In this document: piece by piece, positions 12,405 to 25,273 of the stretch
Layout: the number at the start of each line of letters is the position of its first letter
Position numbering within the stretch: the first letter of the stretch is position 1
Source: Congeria kusceri
Lineage: Eukaryota > Mollusca > Bivalvia > Myida > Dreissenidae
Direction: 5' to 3'
NCBI GenBank assembly: GCA_027627225.1
Contig: CM051029.1
Coordinates: forward strand, 75,171,578 to 75,235,577
Length of the DNA: 64,000 nt
The notes under the pieces: model-generated
The model's input: the letters and a program-made list of their open reading frames with translations, nothing else
Databases searched by the model: none
What the model was told of the DNA's origin: nothing
Program-made: the position numbers and the translations under genes

Positions 12405-13294
12405 CTTATATAGCATTATTGTCCACAATAACTACTGAAATGGATGTAAACAATTAATTGTGCGATGTTTATGCACATAACGTTCGCTAATATGGACGTG
12501 TTGTAATTAATTAATACCTACCATTGGTATATAAGTTATTAGAGTCAGGGACATAATACAGTGTCCGAAATTTATATCATTAAACTTAAGGTTATTTAAA
12601 GGTACGTATCAATAGTAGGTCGACTATAACAATTGCAAATGTAACGTTCATTTACAGAAAATTAATATTAAATCATCGCTATATTAAAAAAAAGATCTAT
12701 AAATATTTGATAACCATGCATTTTTTTACGACATAAACAGTGATTAGCGGTGACCTTTCGCGGGCACGCGAAAATTTATAATTGTAGTAGACTCTATATC
12801 AATGAAATGTACATGAGGTACCGTTACGCGCACGCGCACCATTGAAAATCTTTGCATAGCGTAGAAAAAATACATTTTATAGTGTGAATTTGTAAGCGTA
12901 AATTCAAATCCAACTGGAACCATATTTTCCAAAAACACATTGTGCATGTGTTTATACTATTTTCTTACCGATTCCATCAGTATATTGTTAAAGATTAAAC
13001 CATATTTCGGAGGAAAATAGGAAATGGTCTTGTTTTACATTCATGCGAAGTACTGTCGATATGACTATTTAACAGCATCTTGCACAAAACGTTTATATAA
13101 TTGGACGAGTGCACAGCTTGCAAATAATATCATTACGACTAAACTTTAGTAATATTTACTTGAAACTTTAAATCTGCGGACAATGCGCGCGCCCACGTCA
13201 ATAATATATAATGTCGTCATAAGTTACTTGCCTAACATTCATGTTGTCATTTCTCGGTAAATAAGCCGTCATACAGTATATAGAAAATATATAT
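12405..13294. other. Start of central spacer, unassigned
   Basis: Recognisable similarity between the arms ends at about 12,405. The following AT-rich sequence shows no gene, RNA or repeat family that I can name. Confidence 0.4.
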
Positions 13295-13552
13295 GTGGCG
13301 CGTCGTGAGAAAACCGGTCTTAATGCATGTGCGTAAAGTGTCGTCTCGGATTAGCCTGTGTCCGCACAGGCTAATCCAGGACGGCACTTTCCGCTTTTAT
13401 GGTATTTTCTGTTTCATGGAAGTCTCTTCTAAACATAAATACACTGTAGGCGGAAAGTGCCGTCCCGGATTAGCCTGTGCGGACTGCACAGGCTAATCCG
13501 GGACGACACTTAACGCACATGCAGTAAGTCCGGTTTTCCCACGACGCGCCTC
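13295..13552 (+). mobile_element. Fold-back MITE, copy 1 (258 bp)
   Basis: The termini are inverted repeats related to GAGGCGCGTCGTGGGAAAAC, here starting GTGGCGCG and ending CGCGCCTC. Each half has its own hairpin (GGATTAGCCTGTG...CACAGGCTAATCC), so a single strand can fold into two nested arms. Two other copies occur at 20,274-20,512 and 41,121-41,385. The flanks are ATAT on both sides, and the other copies also have 4-base AT-only flanks, suggesting a 4-bp target duplication. There is no coding capacity. I associate this sequence type with heterodont bivalve genomes; that is recollection, not a search result. Confidence 0.85.
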
Positions 13553-13894
13553 ATATATATATTAAGAATAATGATTTTGAATGTAGTGAATTTTTATTTA
13601 AACCAATATTTTTTGTCAATACCTTGATATGAATGTTAATCCGGTACACCTCGGACCGCCCAAAGTGGAAACATTTCAATATGGACACATAGGCGTTCAG
13701 TATGGTGACAGTATAAAAGTTATGAATTATTAAAAAAAAAATAAGTACAATATATTTGCTTTATGTAAACAAAGCTATTAACGCGACATTGTAACTGTTT
13801 TTTTCCTGAAACACACGACGCTGATCTGTAATATGTACTATATGATGCTAGATCTTGAAATATTGTAAATTAGCAGAGATTTAGCTGATACTTC

Positions 13895-14075
13895 CACGAT
13901 TCAAACCGGTTTAAACCCCCAATGCTTTGCATTGACTATTTCAAGGCGGTGACCCCAGTTTTAATCATTTTTATGTTCTATGTTGTGCTGTGCGTTTTGT
14001 CCTGTATTGTATCGGCAATTGGTGAATGGGTTTAAATAAAGGACCTGTGGATGTTTATAAGGGTTTCTCTCCTGG
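13895..14075 (+). repeat. Dispersed repeat family, copy 1
   Basis: The stretch shares the words CGGTTTAAACCC, AATGCTTTGCATTGAC, GGCGGTGACCCCAGTTTTA, GGCAATTGGT and ATAAATAAAGGACCT with the reverse complement of 34,070-34,235. A third, more diverged copy lies at 54,255-54,415. The ends of this copy are not sharp. No protein is encoded, and the family is not identified. Confidence 0.7.
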
Positions 14076-15990
14076 TGATGCTAAGGGTTGTGAAGGTCTA
14101 ATTACCCCAAAACGGAAGTCACATCCTCAGGGCTGTCAGTTAGATAAAAACCACATATGGTGGAGTGCAGGATGCATAGAATTTGTAAAATACAGTTTAA
14201 ATGATATGTTTTGGTATCAATTTAAAGGTATATATGTAAGAAAAAAGAAAAAAGACATTTTTGGCACTACTTCGTCTTAGTTGTTCCCAGCTTCATAACT
14301 TGTGGCCCATGTATTCATGCACAAAATGGAAGCCCCCATGCTTGTCAAAACCGGTGTATTTATTCTAAGATAAATATTTTGAGTTACAACGCATATAAAT
14401 TTTTGACATGCTGTTTTTTCAAAAGGTGATGACCTAATCTTTCCAACAATGTATGGTGATATATTGGAAAGTAGCTTGGCCATGGTGAGACTTGAGATCA
14501 AACTTTGAATATTTGATATGTAAGAAAGAAGGAATTTATTAGCGCATGCGTAACCTGAAAGCCTAAACCTAGCAATTCCTCCAATATGGCAATTACAACA
14601 CATTTACTGATTTATTAGCGCTTGTAAACCAGTTTAACTAGTTCTTAGAACACACTTTTATAACAAGTAGCACATAAATATATGAATTTTTGAAATTTCA
14701 TTCATGTTCCTATAATGTATATTGGTACGATAAACGATTAAACAATAACGCTTATTTTCAAAAAACTAGAATTAAACTAAAGCAATAGTAATAAGTGCCC
14801 ATGTAAAGAATTAAAATGCCTACTTTGTTTGAAGCTTTGAAACACTGATATAATGTGGGGTTACATCTGATTTTCGTAAGGACACGAGGTTCAAGGATCC
14901 AATTGTATTCCATATACGGTATTTCTTCTCATGTTTACAGAACAGTAATTTAATGTGTCGAGAATGATAGTTATAAAGGGTTAAATCATCTGTACTACCT
15001 TCATTAATGTGCTAGTCACTCGAAATGACAGACGTAACGGACATTTGTGCAATCCGTTTAACCTGTTAACCGCTCGTAAAACAAAACCGGTAAACCATTT
15101 ACGAATTTGCTATTGGTTGCCATCCCTTATTTAACGTGACAAAACCCATTACTGTACAGTTTTAATATTTGACGTTTAAAAGCATATTGCATTGTTTGTG
15201 ATGTTTGAATAAATTAGTCTGAATCAAATATAGTTTGCGTATAAAATAGTATAATTGACATGCTTTAATGACAATATCGGGTCACGGATTGTCGCCAAAG
15301 CTTACTCGCGCCGCGGGTACCCGGGTACCCGGCCAGTTCTTGGTGTGGATTAGTTTAAAAAAAAAAAATGATGCTGTAAGTGATTACGTACTTGTGTTTA
15401 TACATTCGTGAACATTTACAATTGATACAACACAGTAATATAGAAAAAATGTATAAAGGTCACATAGTTGGCTTGACGTCATTTAAAATGGTGTTGTAGT
15501 TATTGTGCTGACAGTGAAATTTGGCAGCGGTTAATTTAAATTTAAGTTGAAACAAATGTAAATGTAGGCTAACGCCCATTTAGAACCTCCCTTGTTTTAG
15601 GGATGAAGACATACTGGATGTTGTTAAGTTGTTGGAAGCGTATGATCGTTATATCAAAGATGGCTATTATCCATTTTAGTTCGCACGCGATTATTTAGCA
15701 ATTCAGTACTATTGCTAGACAGTTGTACCATTTTGTCTGGATTGTTTCCCATATAATATAATATCGTTTATGTTCATAAAATGAAGTATCTTTTTACATT
15801 GTACACTAGTGATAACAAACCATAGTATTAAGCGAAAAAAAATGTATGGGTTTAAAATAGGACGTTCAATATCTCCGCGGCGACATACATAAGGTAAATG
15901 GGAGGCTAGAGTGAGTCCTCCTGTATCGTCAATAGCAAATGCGACAGGGGCGGTCTAGACTGTGAATGATGTCTGACTTGGTTAGACTTG
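14076..15990. other. Unassigned spacer with a GGGTACCC palindrome
   Basis: No gene is recognised; ORFs at 14,026-14,280 and 14,277-14,603 have no family features. A short GC-rich perfect palindrome, GGGTACCCGGGTACCC, lies near 15,315-15,332 in otherwise AT-rich sequence. Confidence 0.4.
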
Positions 15991-15991
15991 T

Positions 15992-17293
15992 CGAGCGGCA
16001 CAAATACATATGCTATGTAGCGGGCACAAATACAGATGCTATGTAGCGGGCACAAATACAGATGCTATGTAGCGGGCACAAATACAGATGCTATGTAGCG
16101 GGCACAAATACAGATGTTTTTTGGGCACAAATACAGATGCTATGTAGCGGGCACAAATACAGATGGTATGTAGCGGGCACAAATACAGATGCTATGTAGC
16201 GGGCACAAATACAGATGCTATGTAGCGGGCACAAATACAGCTGCTATGTAGCTGGCACAAATACAGATGGTATGTAGCGGGCACAAATACAGATGCTATG
16301 TAGCGGGCACAAATACAGATGCTATGTAGCGGGCACAAATACAGATGCTATGTAGCGGGCACAAATACAGCTGCTATGTAGCGGGCACAAATACAGCTGC
16401 TATGTAGCGGGCACAAACACAGATGCTATGTAGCGGGCACAAATACAGATGCTATGTAGCGGGCACAAATACAGATGCTATGTAGCGGGCACAAATACAG
16501 ATGCTATGTAGCGGGCACAAATACAGATGCTATGTAGCGGGCACAAATACAGATGCTATGTAGCGGGCACAAATACAGATGCTATGTAGCGGGAACAAAT
16601 ACACATGGTATGTAGCGGGCACAAATACAGATGCTATGTAGCGGGCACAAATACAGATGCTATGTAGCGGGCACAAATACAGCTGCTATGTAGCTGGCAC
16701 AAATACAGATGGTATGTAGCGGGCACAAATACAGATGCTATGTAGCGGGCACAAATACAGATGGTATGTAGCGGGCACAAATACAGATGCTATGTAGCGG
16801 GCACAAATACAGATGCTATGTAGCGGGCACAAATACAGCTGCTATATAGCTGGCACAAATACAGATGGTATGTAGCGGGCACAAATACAGATGGTATGTA
16901 GCGGGCACAAATACAGATGCTATGTAGCGGGCACAAATACAGATGCTATGTAGCGGGCACAAATACAGCTGCTATGTAGCTGGCACAAATACAGATGGTA
17001 TGTAGCGGGCACAAATACAGATGCTATGTAGCGGGCACAAATACAGATGGTATGTAGCGGGCACAAATACAGCTGCTATGTAGCGGGCACAAATACAGCT
17101 GCTATGTAGCGGGCACAAACACAGATGCTATGTAGCGGGCACAAATACAGATGCTATGTAGCGGGCACAAATACAGATGCTATGTAGCGGGCACAAATAC
17201 AGATGCTATGTAGCGGGCACAAATACAGATGCTATGTAGCGGGCAAAAATACAAATGCTATGTAGCGGGCACAAATACAGATGCTATGTAGCG
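15992..17293 (+). repeat. 26-bp minisatellite, about 50 copies
   Basis: The unit is CGGGCACAAATACAGATG followed by CTATGTAG, repeated head to tail for about 1.3 kb. Most units are identical. Variants are CTGCTATG, GGTATG, CTGGCAC and CAAACAC, and one short unit (near 16,114-16,130) reads TTTTTTGGGCAC. The CTGCTATGTAGCTGGCAC variant is nearly always followed by a GGTATG unit, and this pair recurs near 16,238, 16,680, 16,837 and 16,966, which points to duplication of multi-unit blocks. The unit length is not a multiple of three and contains TAG, so it is not coding. Confidence 0.97.
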
Positions 17294-17764
17294 CAGTCAG
17301 GATAAGGCAAACATGCTCCTTTATCCTGGTATGTTAAAATGTTTAGACAGATTGTGGGACAGCACACAAAGTTGCTGCAACAAATTGCAACTGTTTAACG
17401 ACCGATATCGAGACCCTATTTTGCTTGATTAATCGGGTTTAACAATGCCTACAGTCTAAAACAATCCTTCCCCTCGGAAACCACATACGTCGATCTTGTT
17501 TTGGGGTTCCTATGACGATGTGTTATTATGATTTGCCAATACCATATTATGTTTTAATGTTGATAACACTTATGATACATAGCTGATCAATCCCCATTAT
17601 TAATCGGTGGGTTTCAATTAATACATTATCTAAGCTTAGTTGTACCAGAGTGACACAACTTGAGACAAACCTGCGAGCATTTACTTTACTCTAACCAATG
17701 ACTTGCATAGGCGTTGACATCAGAATTACTCTGTTAAGTAAACACATGTTGGAGAATAGGTTAT
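17294..17764. other. Unassigned spacer between minisatellite and segment A copy
   Basis: No gene, RNA or repeat recognised. Confidence 0.4.
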
Positions 17765-18930
17765 GTGTGTGGCGACGTGTCATCCTATTTACGCATAAAC
17801 ACAACCATAGAAAACCGCAACAAATGTAGAACCGAAATGGAGAGAAACGAGTTTGTTTTCCACTAATGAAGCATGAATTTTACCATTGTCAGTATGTTCA
17901 TACATACTAAATTTTGGTCTTATACGCATTCTCAGATATGTGCTACTGGCGTCTCAATGAGCAAACGGGCATTTGTGTAAACTGACGTTATAACTAATGA
18001 ATGCACTGTATAAAGTTCACTGTGCTGTAATTATGGATGTAAACTGCGTCCTAATGTCATTTAAAGAATTGATATTGTTCAACGAGCTTCTTCGTACAGT
18101 TTCAAACAATATAATCACCGCCGAGAAGATTTCTGCTTCCTAATGAACGGCAGTCGATAGAACAATTGGTGGTGGGAAGAATGTTACAAAAATTGAATAA
18201 CGGCAAATCTAGTCTAGATGTATTTTCCTAAAGTGTAGAAATGGAGTTATATATACAAGTGGGTGTTTTGGAAAGGAAAGCTTGTAAGCATTTTAGTGGG
18301 CGATTGGGAGTCTAAGCAATAAAAAAGGAACTACATACAGTCAAAGCACAATTCATGCAAAATTCAGTGAGCATAAAATGATTGAACTGGTGCCTCCTTG
18401 TGTAGTTATTAGTAGCTCAATCTCAGACATAACGCATCCGATTTCGCATACATCAAATAATGTTTGATCGATACAAGTCAATACAAGCTATTTAATAGAC
18501 ATTCGAGAGATATATACACTGCGTTAAGTATAATAAAGAACAACACATATACACACTATTATATAACGTACTAAAACCTTTCATTATTTCACTTAACTAT
18601 TATCAAGTAAGTAAGTATTTTAACGAAACATATGAATACAAGCTGTAATAATGCTAACTAAATTACACCGACCAAACGAACGTACATATCATATGTAACT
18701 TGGTTGTAAATAAAATATTATTAACAAGTATAATAAGATTATAACTATATTGACGCCTAAACAGGTCATACTTTAACGGGCACATATATGAATGGCCACG
18801 TGTGTTTACGTGCTTGAATCATAATCTAAAGAAAATATGACTCGTTAATGGTGAATATATGAAGACAAATTATAAAATTGTTACACTTATAATAATTATT
18901 GACCCCTATATAGTGTATGTTAATACGATA
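17765..18930 (-). repeat. Inverted duplication, segment A, displaced copy
   Basis: This is the inverted partner of 1,980-3,112. For a simple inverted duplication it should lie beyond 35,330, next to the right arm's segment B. Instead it sits inside the spacer, before segment B. The match ends near 17,765 at the same point, a GTCGCCGAGAAC word in the left arm, where segment B begins on the left. This is either a rearrangement after duplication or the remainder of an additional tandem copy. Confidence 0.8.
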
Positions 18931-19732
18931 TAATAATGACAAATACAAATTAGAGGTCATACGTAACTAACACCGCGTTTGAACAAGTCAAAATCAACGA
19001 CGATACGTTCCGACATTAACAAAAACTGCACACCACACTGCGACCGTTTTCTTGTGGGAAATGTTTCAGACACATTATTGAACTGCAATTGATAACGCAT
19101 CAAAAAGCCTGTTTGGCACACTGCTCTCTAGTAATGGCAGAAATATCGTGCTATTTCTAGAAATCTCTGAAGGAACTATAACTCTAATCTTCTGTTTAGG
19201 TACAAAAACGAGCTGGTTTATTGCATCGTTAGTTTAACCTCTACGTTATGGCAGTTGAACAATTGGTAACAATCACAATGAAAATGGTTTTATTTGTACT
19301 AAAAGGCCTTTGGCCCATAATACCTGCATTCAAGAATCAAACAATTGTAGTGACAATTTTTACATATATGAGTAGTAAATGGCAATGCGTGTGACTTAAG
19401 GACATACAATACAACTAGCACAATATATATATATATTATATATAAGTGGCATAGTTATAGTAATGGACAAAACTTTCTTGGAATATATGTTCGTACCTAT
19501 ATACGTATAAACAATATAAAATATATGGCAATGGTCCATTCAATTACGTATTACAAAACAATTCAATTACCGTTATGAAATGGCTGACAACTGAGATTAC
19601 AACATAAGTGTATCATCGGATAACGTATCATCGGATAACCGGCATTTCCTAGTAACAAACGGGGTACAATACAATAAATAATAGTTACAAAGTATAAATA
19701 CTTAAGTTTAAACGTCCTTAATGTTAGCACAG
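18931..19732. other. Unassigned AT-rich spacer with an AT microsatellite
   Basis: An (AT)n tract lies near 19,423-19,443, and a small doublet of GTATCATCGGATAAC lies near 19,609-19,640. No gene is recognised. Confidence 0.4.
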
Positions 19733-19975
19733 CTGTCTGTCTGTCTGTCTGTCTGCCTGTCTATCTGTCTGGCTGGCTGTCTGCCTGTTTACCTGTCTGC
19801 CTGACCACCCGCCCGCCCGCCCGCCCGCCGGCCCGCCGGCCCGCCGGCCCGTCCTTCCGTCCGTCAGTCCTTCCGTTCGTCAGTCCGTCCGTCCGTCCTC
19901 CGCCCGTCCGTCTGCCTGTGGGGCCGTCCATCAGCCGGCCGCTTGTCCGTTCATCCTCCAGTCCGTCGATTCATC
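19733..19975 (+). repeat. Tetranucleotide tract (CTGT)n/(CCCG)n/(CCGT)n
   Basis: A cryptically simple tract changes from CTGT repeats through a GC-rich CCCG core (19,808-19,850) to degenerate CCGT/CAGT repeats. It is one of the most GC-rich stretches of the window. The minus strand of the core has at least five consecutive GGG runs with single-base loops, a strong G-quadruplex pattern. Confidence 0.9.
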
Positions 19976-20273
19976 AAAATGGACCCGTCTCCTCACATGA
20001 AATTGATTGCGTAATTTGCAGTTTCAAAATTGTGCGTAATTTTATGCGTACATTATGTTTTTTCTGAGCGCGTAGCAATCATAGAGTTTTAAATCTCCCA
20101 CTTCCGTGTTTACATGTGGTAAGCTACATTTACGCAAATTCATTGCTGAACAATGTTGTACAGAAAGATTAAAAGAAGTAAAATGGGATTTCACTGAGAT
20201 CATTTAATGATCAGGTAATTTAATTAAGCATACCTGCCAGATGTAGTGATATGACAACCTACATAAAGGATTT

Positions 20274-20512
20274 GAGGCGTATCGTGGGAAGCCCGGGCTT
20301 AATGCATGTTTTTTAGGTGTCGTCCCGGATTAGCCTTTGCAGTCCGCACAGGCTAATCCAGGACGGCACTTTCCGCTTTTAGGGTATGTTCTGTTTCAAG
20401 GAAGTATCTTCTAAACATAAGTCCGCTGTAGGCGGAAAGGGCCGTCCTGGATTAGCCTGTGCGGACGACATTACGTACATTCAATAAGCCCGGTTTTCCC
20501 ACGACACGCCTC
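20274..20512 (+). mobile_element. Fold-back MITE, copy 2 (239 bp)
   Basis: This copy is in the same orientation as copy 1. It starts GAGGCGTATCGTGGGAA and ends CACGACACGCCTC, with ATTT immediately outside both ends. The second internal hairpin has lost about 20 bases (the GCACAGGCTAATCC side), so this copy is the most decayed of the three. Confidence 0.85.
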
Positions 20513-21900
20513 ATTTTGGGTTATAAGAGGATTCCAATGACAACCTAAACTGACAGCGTTTTTCATTATATTCACGACACGGAGGAGTAAGTATAATGTT
20601 AAAATGTTTGCCCTATTTGAATTGCTTAAACACGTCTAATATATGTGTTATGTAGCTTCCCATATTTTCAACTACATTGTGAAAATCATGGTCGTCTACA
20701 AAGTAGATTACAATCTTTGCAATACTAAGTTCATTGATTTTTTAATGTCACATTAATTACATGTTAATGACATAAACAAGCGAAATAATTTTATAAACTA
20801 TAATGAACACGAAATATAAAGTGCTGTGACAATATTATAGCGGCAACACAATAAAGAACACAGCCAAAATACCTAGCTGTGAAAATCTCAGTCAAACATT
20901 ATCTTAGACATCGCAAGTCTCAGTAATAGAAACAAACAAAATTAAAATACTTTACAATGATATGACATTTGTTATAATAAATACCTCACTCATCCAGCGA
21001 CTACGTTTTCTTTTTTCAGGGGGCGTGCCTGAGGTCCAAATTTTGATACGCACTGTAGCTGGGGAAGGGAAGATGTCACCTGAAATTTGTGTTGCTTCTA
21101 GAAAAGCGAAGATGTACTTCATGGAATATCATGTGCTAGTAAGATATGTCTGTTGGTAGTATGTCAAAATATAAAAGTTACATTTTTTAGTTCAAATGTA
21201 CATGTACTTTTCTAAAAAAAAATGCACCTTTCCGAAGACGACATTTTACATTAATAACATATTTTTGACATAAACACGAAAGCTTATTTTGCATCAAATA
21301 TGTTATATAACATTCAGACGTTTCACGGTGAAATTGCATTTTTAAATTGTTTAGATTGTTCAGGCAAGTCTGCGCACGTGCGTGCATGCGCATGCATGGG
21401 CAGGTTACATTTAGTACTTTATATTTTATTAATTTAACCATTGTTTCAACGCCTTTTTAGACGGGTACATACCTTCTTGAGCCAGGAAAACTGTTGTTTT
21501 CAAAAACGCTTTAAATAAGCCTTAATTGTTACATTTGTGTAGTGTCTGCATGCACGTTAATACGAGAAAAGAATGTGTTTGGTGTTTTACGATAACGTGC
21601 CTGAATGCCAATCGGAAGCCATCCCATTTTCAAAACCCAGTCAGTTACTTAGATTCATATCATTTCATAAATAATACATACAAGTACTTGGCGCAGAACA
21701 AATTGTAATAAAATAGTCGATATAGCACGATGGTAAATCAAAACAGATAGCTAACATGCACAATATATATATGACCACCTCTCGTGATTTGCCTATTGCA
21801 TCAAGACTAGCAGGGAATTGAATAGAGTGCATTAAAGGCAGCCCGTTTTTGTATTTCGGTGTCTATACCTTCACCAAACCTCAATTAAAAAATCCATGAA

Positions 21901-21942
21901 CTTATTATTATTATTGTTATTAATGTTATTATTATTATCATA

Positions 21943-22023
<81 letters not shown>

Positions 22024-22112
22024 AGTAGTAGTAGTTATATTAGTAGTATTAGTAGTAGTAGTAGTAGCAGTATTAGTAGTAGTAGTAGTAGCAGTAGAAG
22101 TGGTAGTAGTAA

Positions 22113-22208
<96 letters not shown>

Positions 22209-22262
22209 AAGTAGTAGTAGTTGTAGTAGTAGTAGTCGTAATAGTAGTATTAGTAGTAGTAA
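21901..22262 (+). repeat. Compound trinucleotide microsatellite (TTA)n/(TAG)n
   Basis: About 120 bases of TTA/ATT repeats are followed by about 240 bases of TAG/AGT repeats with scattered interruptions (GCAG, GAAG, TTAG). It is the counterpart of 11,428-11,668 and is longer and more interrupted. Long poly-Thr/Asn and poly-Leu ORFs here are artefacts. Confidence 0.95.
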
Positions 22263-23100
22263 TAAGAAGTGACACAGTAATAATTCGTGCTTTAGTAAAG
22301 ATGGCATCAAATAAGTAAATACAGTATCGTTTAAATTCAAACAACGTTCTCTTTTCTGAAATTAAATTTAGCACATTTGATTTAGAATTTTTATTACCAA
22401 GACGTATGTTCTGCAGTATCTTCGTTATTTGGGCTTATTATATCAGAATGCCATTTTAAAAATGTATCATAAATTTTTCTTCACAAACAGCAATTTAAAA
22501 AATCATAATTATACTGGACGTGATACCGATTTCTACCATTTTATATGTTGTATATAAATGGCAAATACGTGTACTTTTTAAGATTTTTCATATTTTAAAA
22601 TTATGAATGTTCATTTTATTATTTCAATTAAACATTAAGTGACAAATGTTTTTTCATTAGAAATAATTTAAGACTTGTAAATCTTATTTAAATGTTCCTT
22701 TAAAATAAAAAATAATGTCACCCCGTATGTATCTAACATTGAGATGCACTTAAATGTTATCATAATTTATACAATGTACAATACAGCCTTCCAGCTTCAT
22801 TCATTATAACTACATAACCAAAAATATCTAAGCACTGCCAGTATTAACACGATGTCAAATACAGTGGAAATGCGTCCAGTACATGCCTAACAAGCGTTAT
22901 TATAGAAATCTTTACTGATTTGCACGCCTCGATGGCAGGAAGGGATGCGGAGAATTGGTAAGTGTGACCTGAGGGCTGATCTTCAGTCTCGTTCCAGAAA
23001 ATGTGTGCTCGCATTGATTGTATAATATCCCACTTACGTTTATATTAATTTTGACATAAAACATTTAATGTTGATTTAGAATATATAGAAATAAAAATTA

Positions 23101-23139
23101 ATAATAGTACTACTACTACTACTACTATTACTACTACTG

Positions 23140-23175
<36 letters not shown>

Positions 23176-23304
23176 ATAATAATAATAATAATAATAATAA
23201 TAGTAATAATAATAATAATAATAATAATGATGATACAAATAATAATAATATTATTAATAGTAATAATAAAAATAATAATAATTATTATTATTATTATAAT
23301 AAAC
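23101..23304 (+). repeat. Compound trinucleotide microsatellite (TAC)n/(AAT)n
   Basis: TAC repeats run into AAT repeats with a TAG interruption and end in an ATT run. It is the counterpart of 9,838-10,047. Confidence 0.95.
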
Positions 23305-23941
23305 AAAAAACAGTACACAAATAATGCATATTGCACGATTATAAAGCTTTCAGCAGATTTTATATTCGTGTACTCATTAATATACATTTTGCAAATATGC
23401 AAATTAATGTTGATGAGAAGACCTTGTATTTTTATTTAAGAAAATCCCGCACATTGCCGAGTTTTTATGTTATACATTGTTGGAACTCCTTCTGTTGTGT
23501 GTTATTTAGTATATCTTATTGGCAAAGAACATCCGACAGACAGACCGTCTCAAACGCTAGCATCGTGTTCTTGTATTTTCGTTGGTTATAGCTAACTCTC
23601 AAATATTAAAGTATTTAGTTTGTTTAGGCATTTTTATCAAGAAAGTTTATCAAATTTTGACAAAATAGTTTAACCAAAGACCTCTTATGTTGACGTGAAA
23701 TGTAAGCTTCTCCAAAACACCGAACACAATATGAGTAAAAAGTACGGGCTAGAGCTTTAGCCGTCGCTGCGTACGGAAACAAACGAACGTTGGAATTCTA
23801 ATAGTTCAGATCACTGGTTAAATATTATGATGCATTCAAAAACAAAAAATTAAAATTAAAATAAAACTGACAAACGATGCATCTGTTGATCTTTATCTTA
23901 TGAACGTTAGTTAAATCTCAAATACAACATATCTTGTAACG

Positions 23942-24075
23942 CTTTATCGAACGAAAGAATTATTGGAAGTCAATAATTCATTAAATAGTTAGCTTTGTTA
24001 TATTGCCCTTATTGTATATGTATATACTTGGGTGAAAATAAACGTGTTGTTCTGTTCTGTTCTGTTCTGTTCTGT
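23942..24075 (+). mobile_element. 3' fragment of a LINE with (TTCTG)n tail
   Basis: About 130 bases are present here and missing from the left arm. They end in AAATAAACGTGTTG and five TTCTG units. TGTAACG lies at both borders and once in the left arm as the related TTGAAACGG site, giving a likely 7-bp target duplication. A short fragment with a pentanucleotide tail fits a severely 5'-truncated non-LTR retrotransposon. No coding part remains, so the clade cannot be assigned. Confidence 0.65.
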
Positions 24076-25273
24076 AACGGTATATAAGAACAACCTTAAT
24101 TACCCTAAGTATTGGGACACTTAAAAATAATGTTTGTTTGTCCCAAAATTAAGGAGCATACACAAATAATTATCAAAATTGTGTCCCAACAATTAGGGAA
24201 ATATTATGATACAATATATTCTGTATAATACCTATGTCTTGAACCTAATAATTGTTTTTCTTTTAGATAATAATCGAGTACTAAAATATAATAAATATTC
24301 AATTATAAATAATTTTCAAGTCAAGTCAAGTCAACTTTATTGGTATATACCATTGTACATAACCAAAACAATCAAGAAAGAACATGATGAACATAATAAC
24401 AGTGTAAATCAAGATGAAAAGTATGTTACAAAGCGGATATGAGAAACTCATAAATAATATTCCAAACAAATTAGGTAGGTAATACACTCGTGTCACTCAG
24501 TTGTCAATAATCGGTGTTCTGTATGGCAAAGTCAGTTTTTCAGAAGTAATCATATGTTATTCTAAAATGTTAAAAAGTAATTGTTCAATGTTTTTAATGG
24601 AAACTCTATACTGAAACTACTTACACGCTAAACTACATTTAAAAATCGTACTGACAACAACAACAACAAAAAAGTTTATTTATATTATTTTTATATTTTT
24701 TATTATTTAATTTTTTATATATTTTTTTTTATATATTTTTATTTATTTATTTATTTTTTATTTTTATTTTTTTTTAAATTAATTTAGGGTACATATCCCT
24801 CTGGTAGATTACCTAAATTAATGGATAGATAATCTTGAAGGATAGGTACTTAGAATTGATAATAAATTAATAATTTACTAATGAAATAAAAAGTAAGACT
24901 TAGTTCGAAAATCCCTCCCTGAGGATCATCTATACGAAACGAAATTATAGGTGATCTGGAAGGAAATATATTTTCACAACTTACCCAAAGTTTAGTAATA
25001 ATAATGTAATAACTTTTTAATACTGTAATCTAAAGAGAACAAATATTAAAATGTCCAAAATCACAATATATATGTAATATTTTTCAAATCTGACAATTCA
25101 ATTAGAAGAATGGCAGTAAAGTATAGACCTTATGATTCAGCTGTAAAACACAATATTATGGACAAAATAACGGTACAAATTCGTGATCCTATTAAACAAT
25201 TTATAATTTTCAAAACAATCACAATGTATAACTATTTACTGGAATAATAAGTGTTACTATTAGACGCATTATA

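Noticed and set aside
15992..17293. CRISPR array
   Set aside because: The 26-bp units are contiguous with no unique spacers, and the DNA is eukaryotic.
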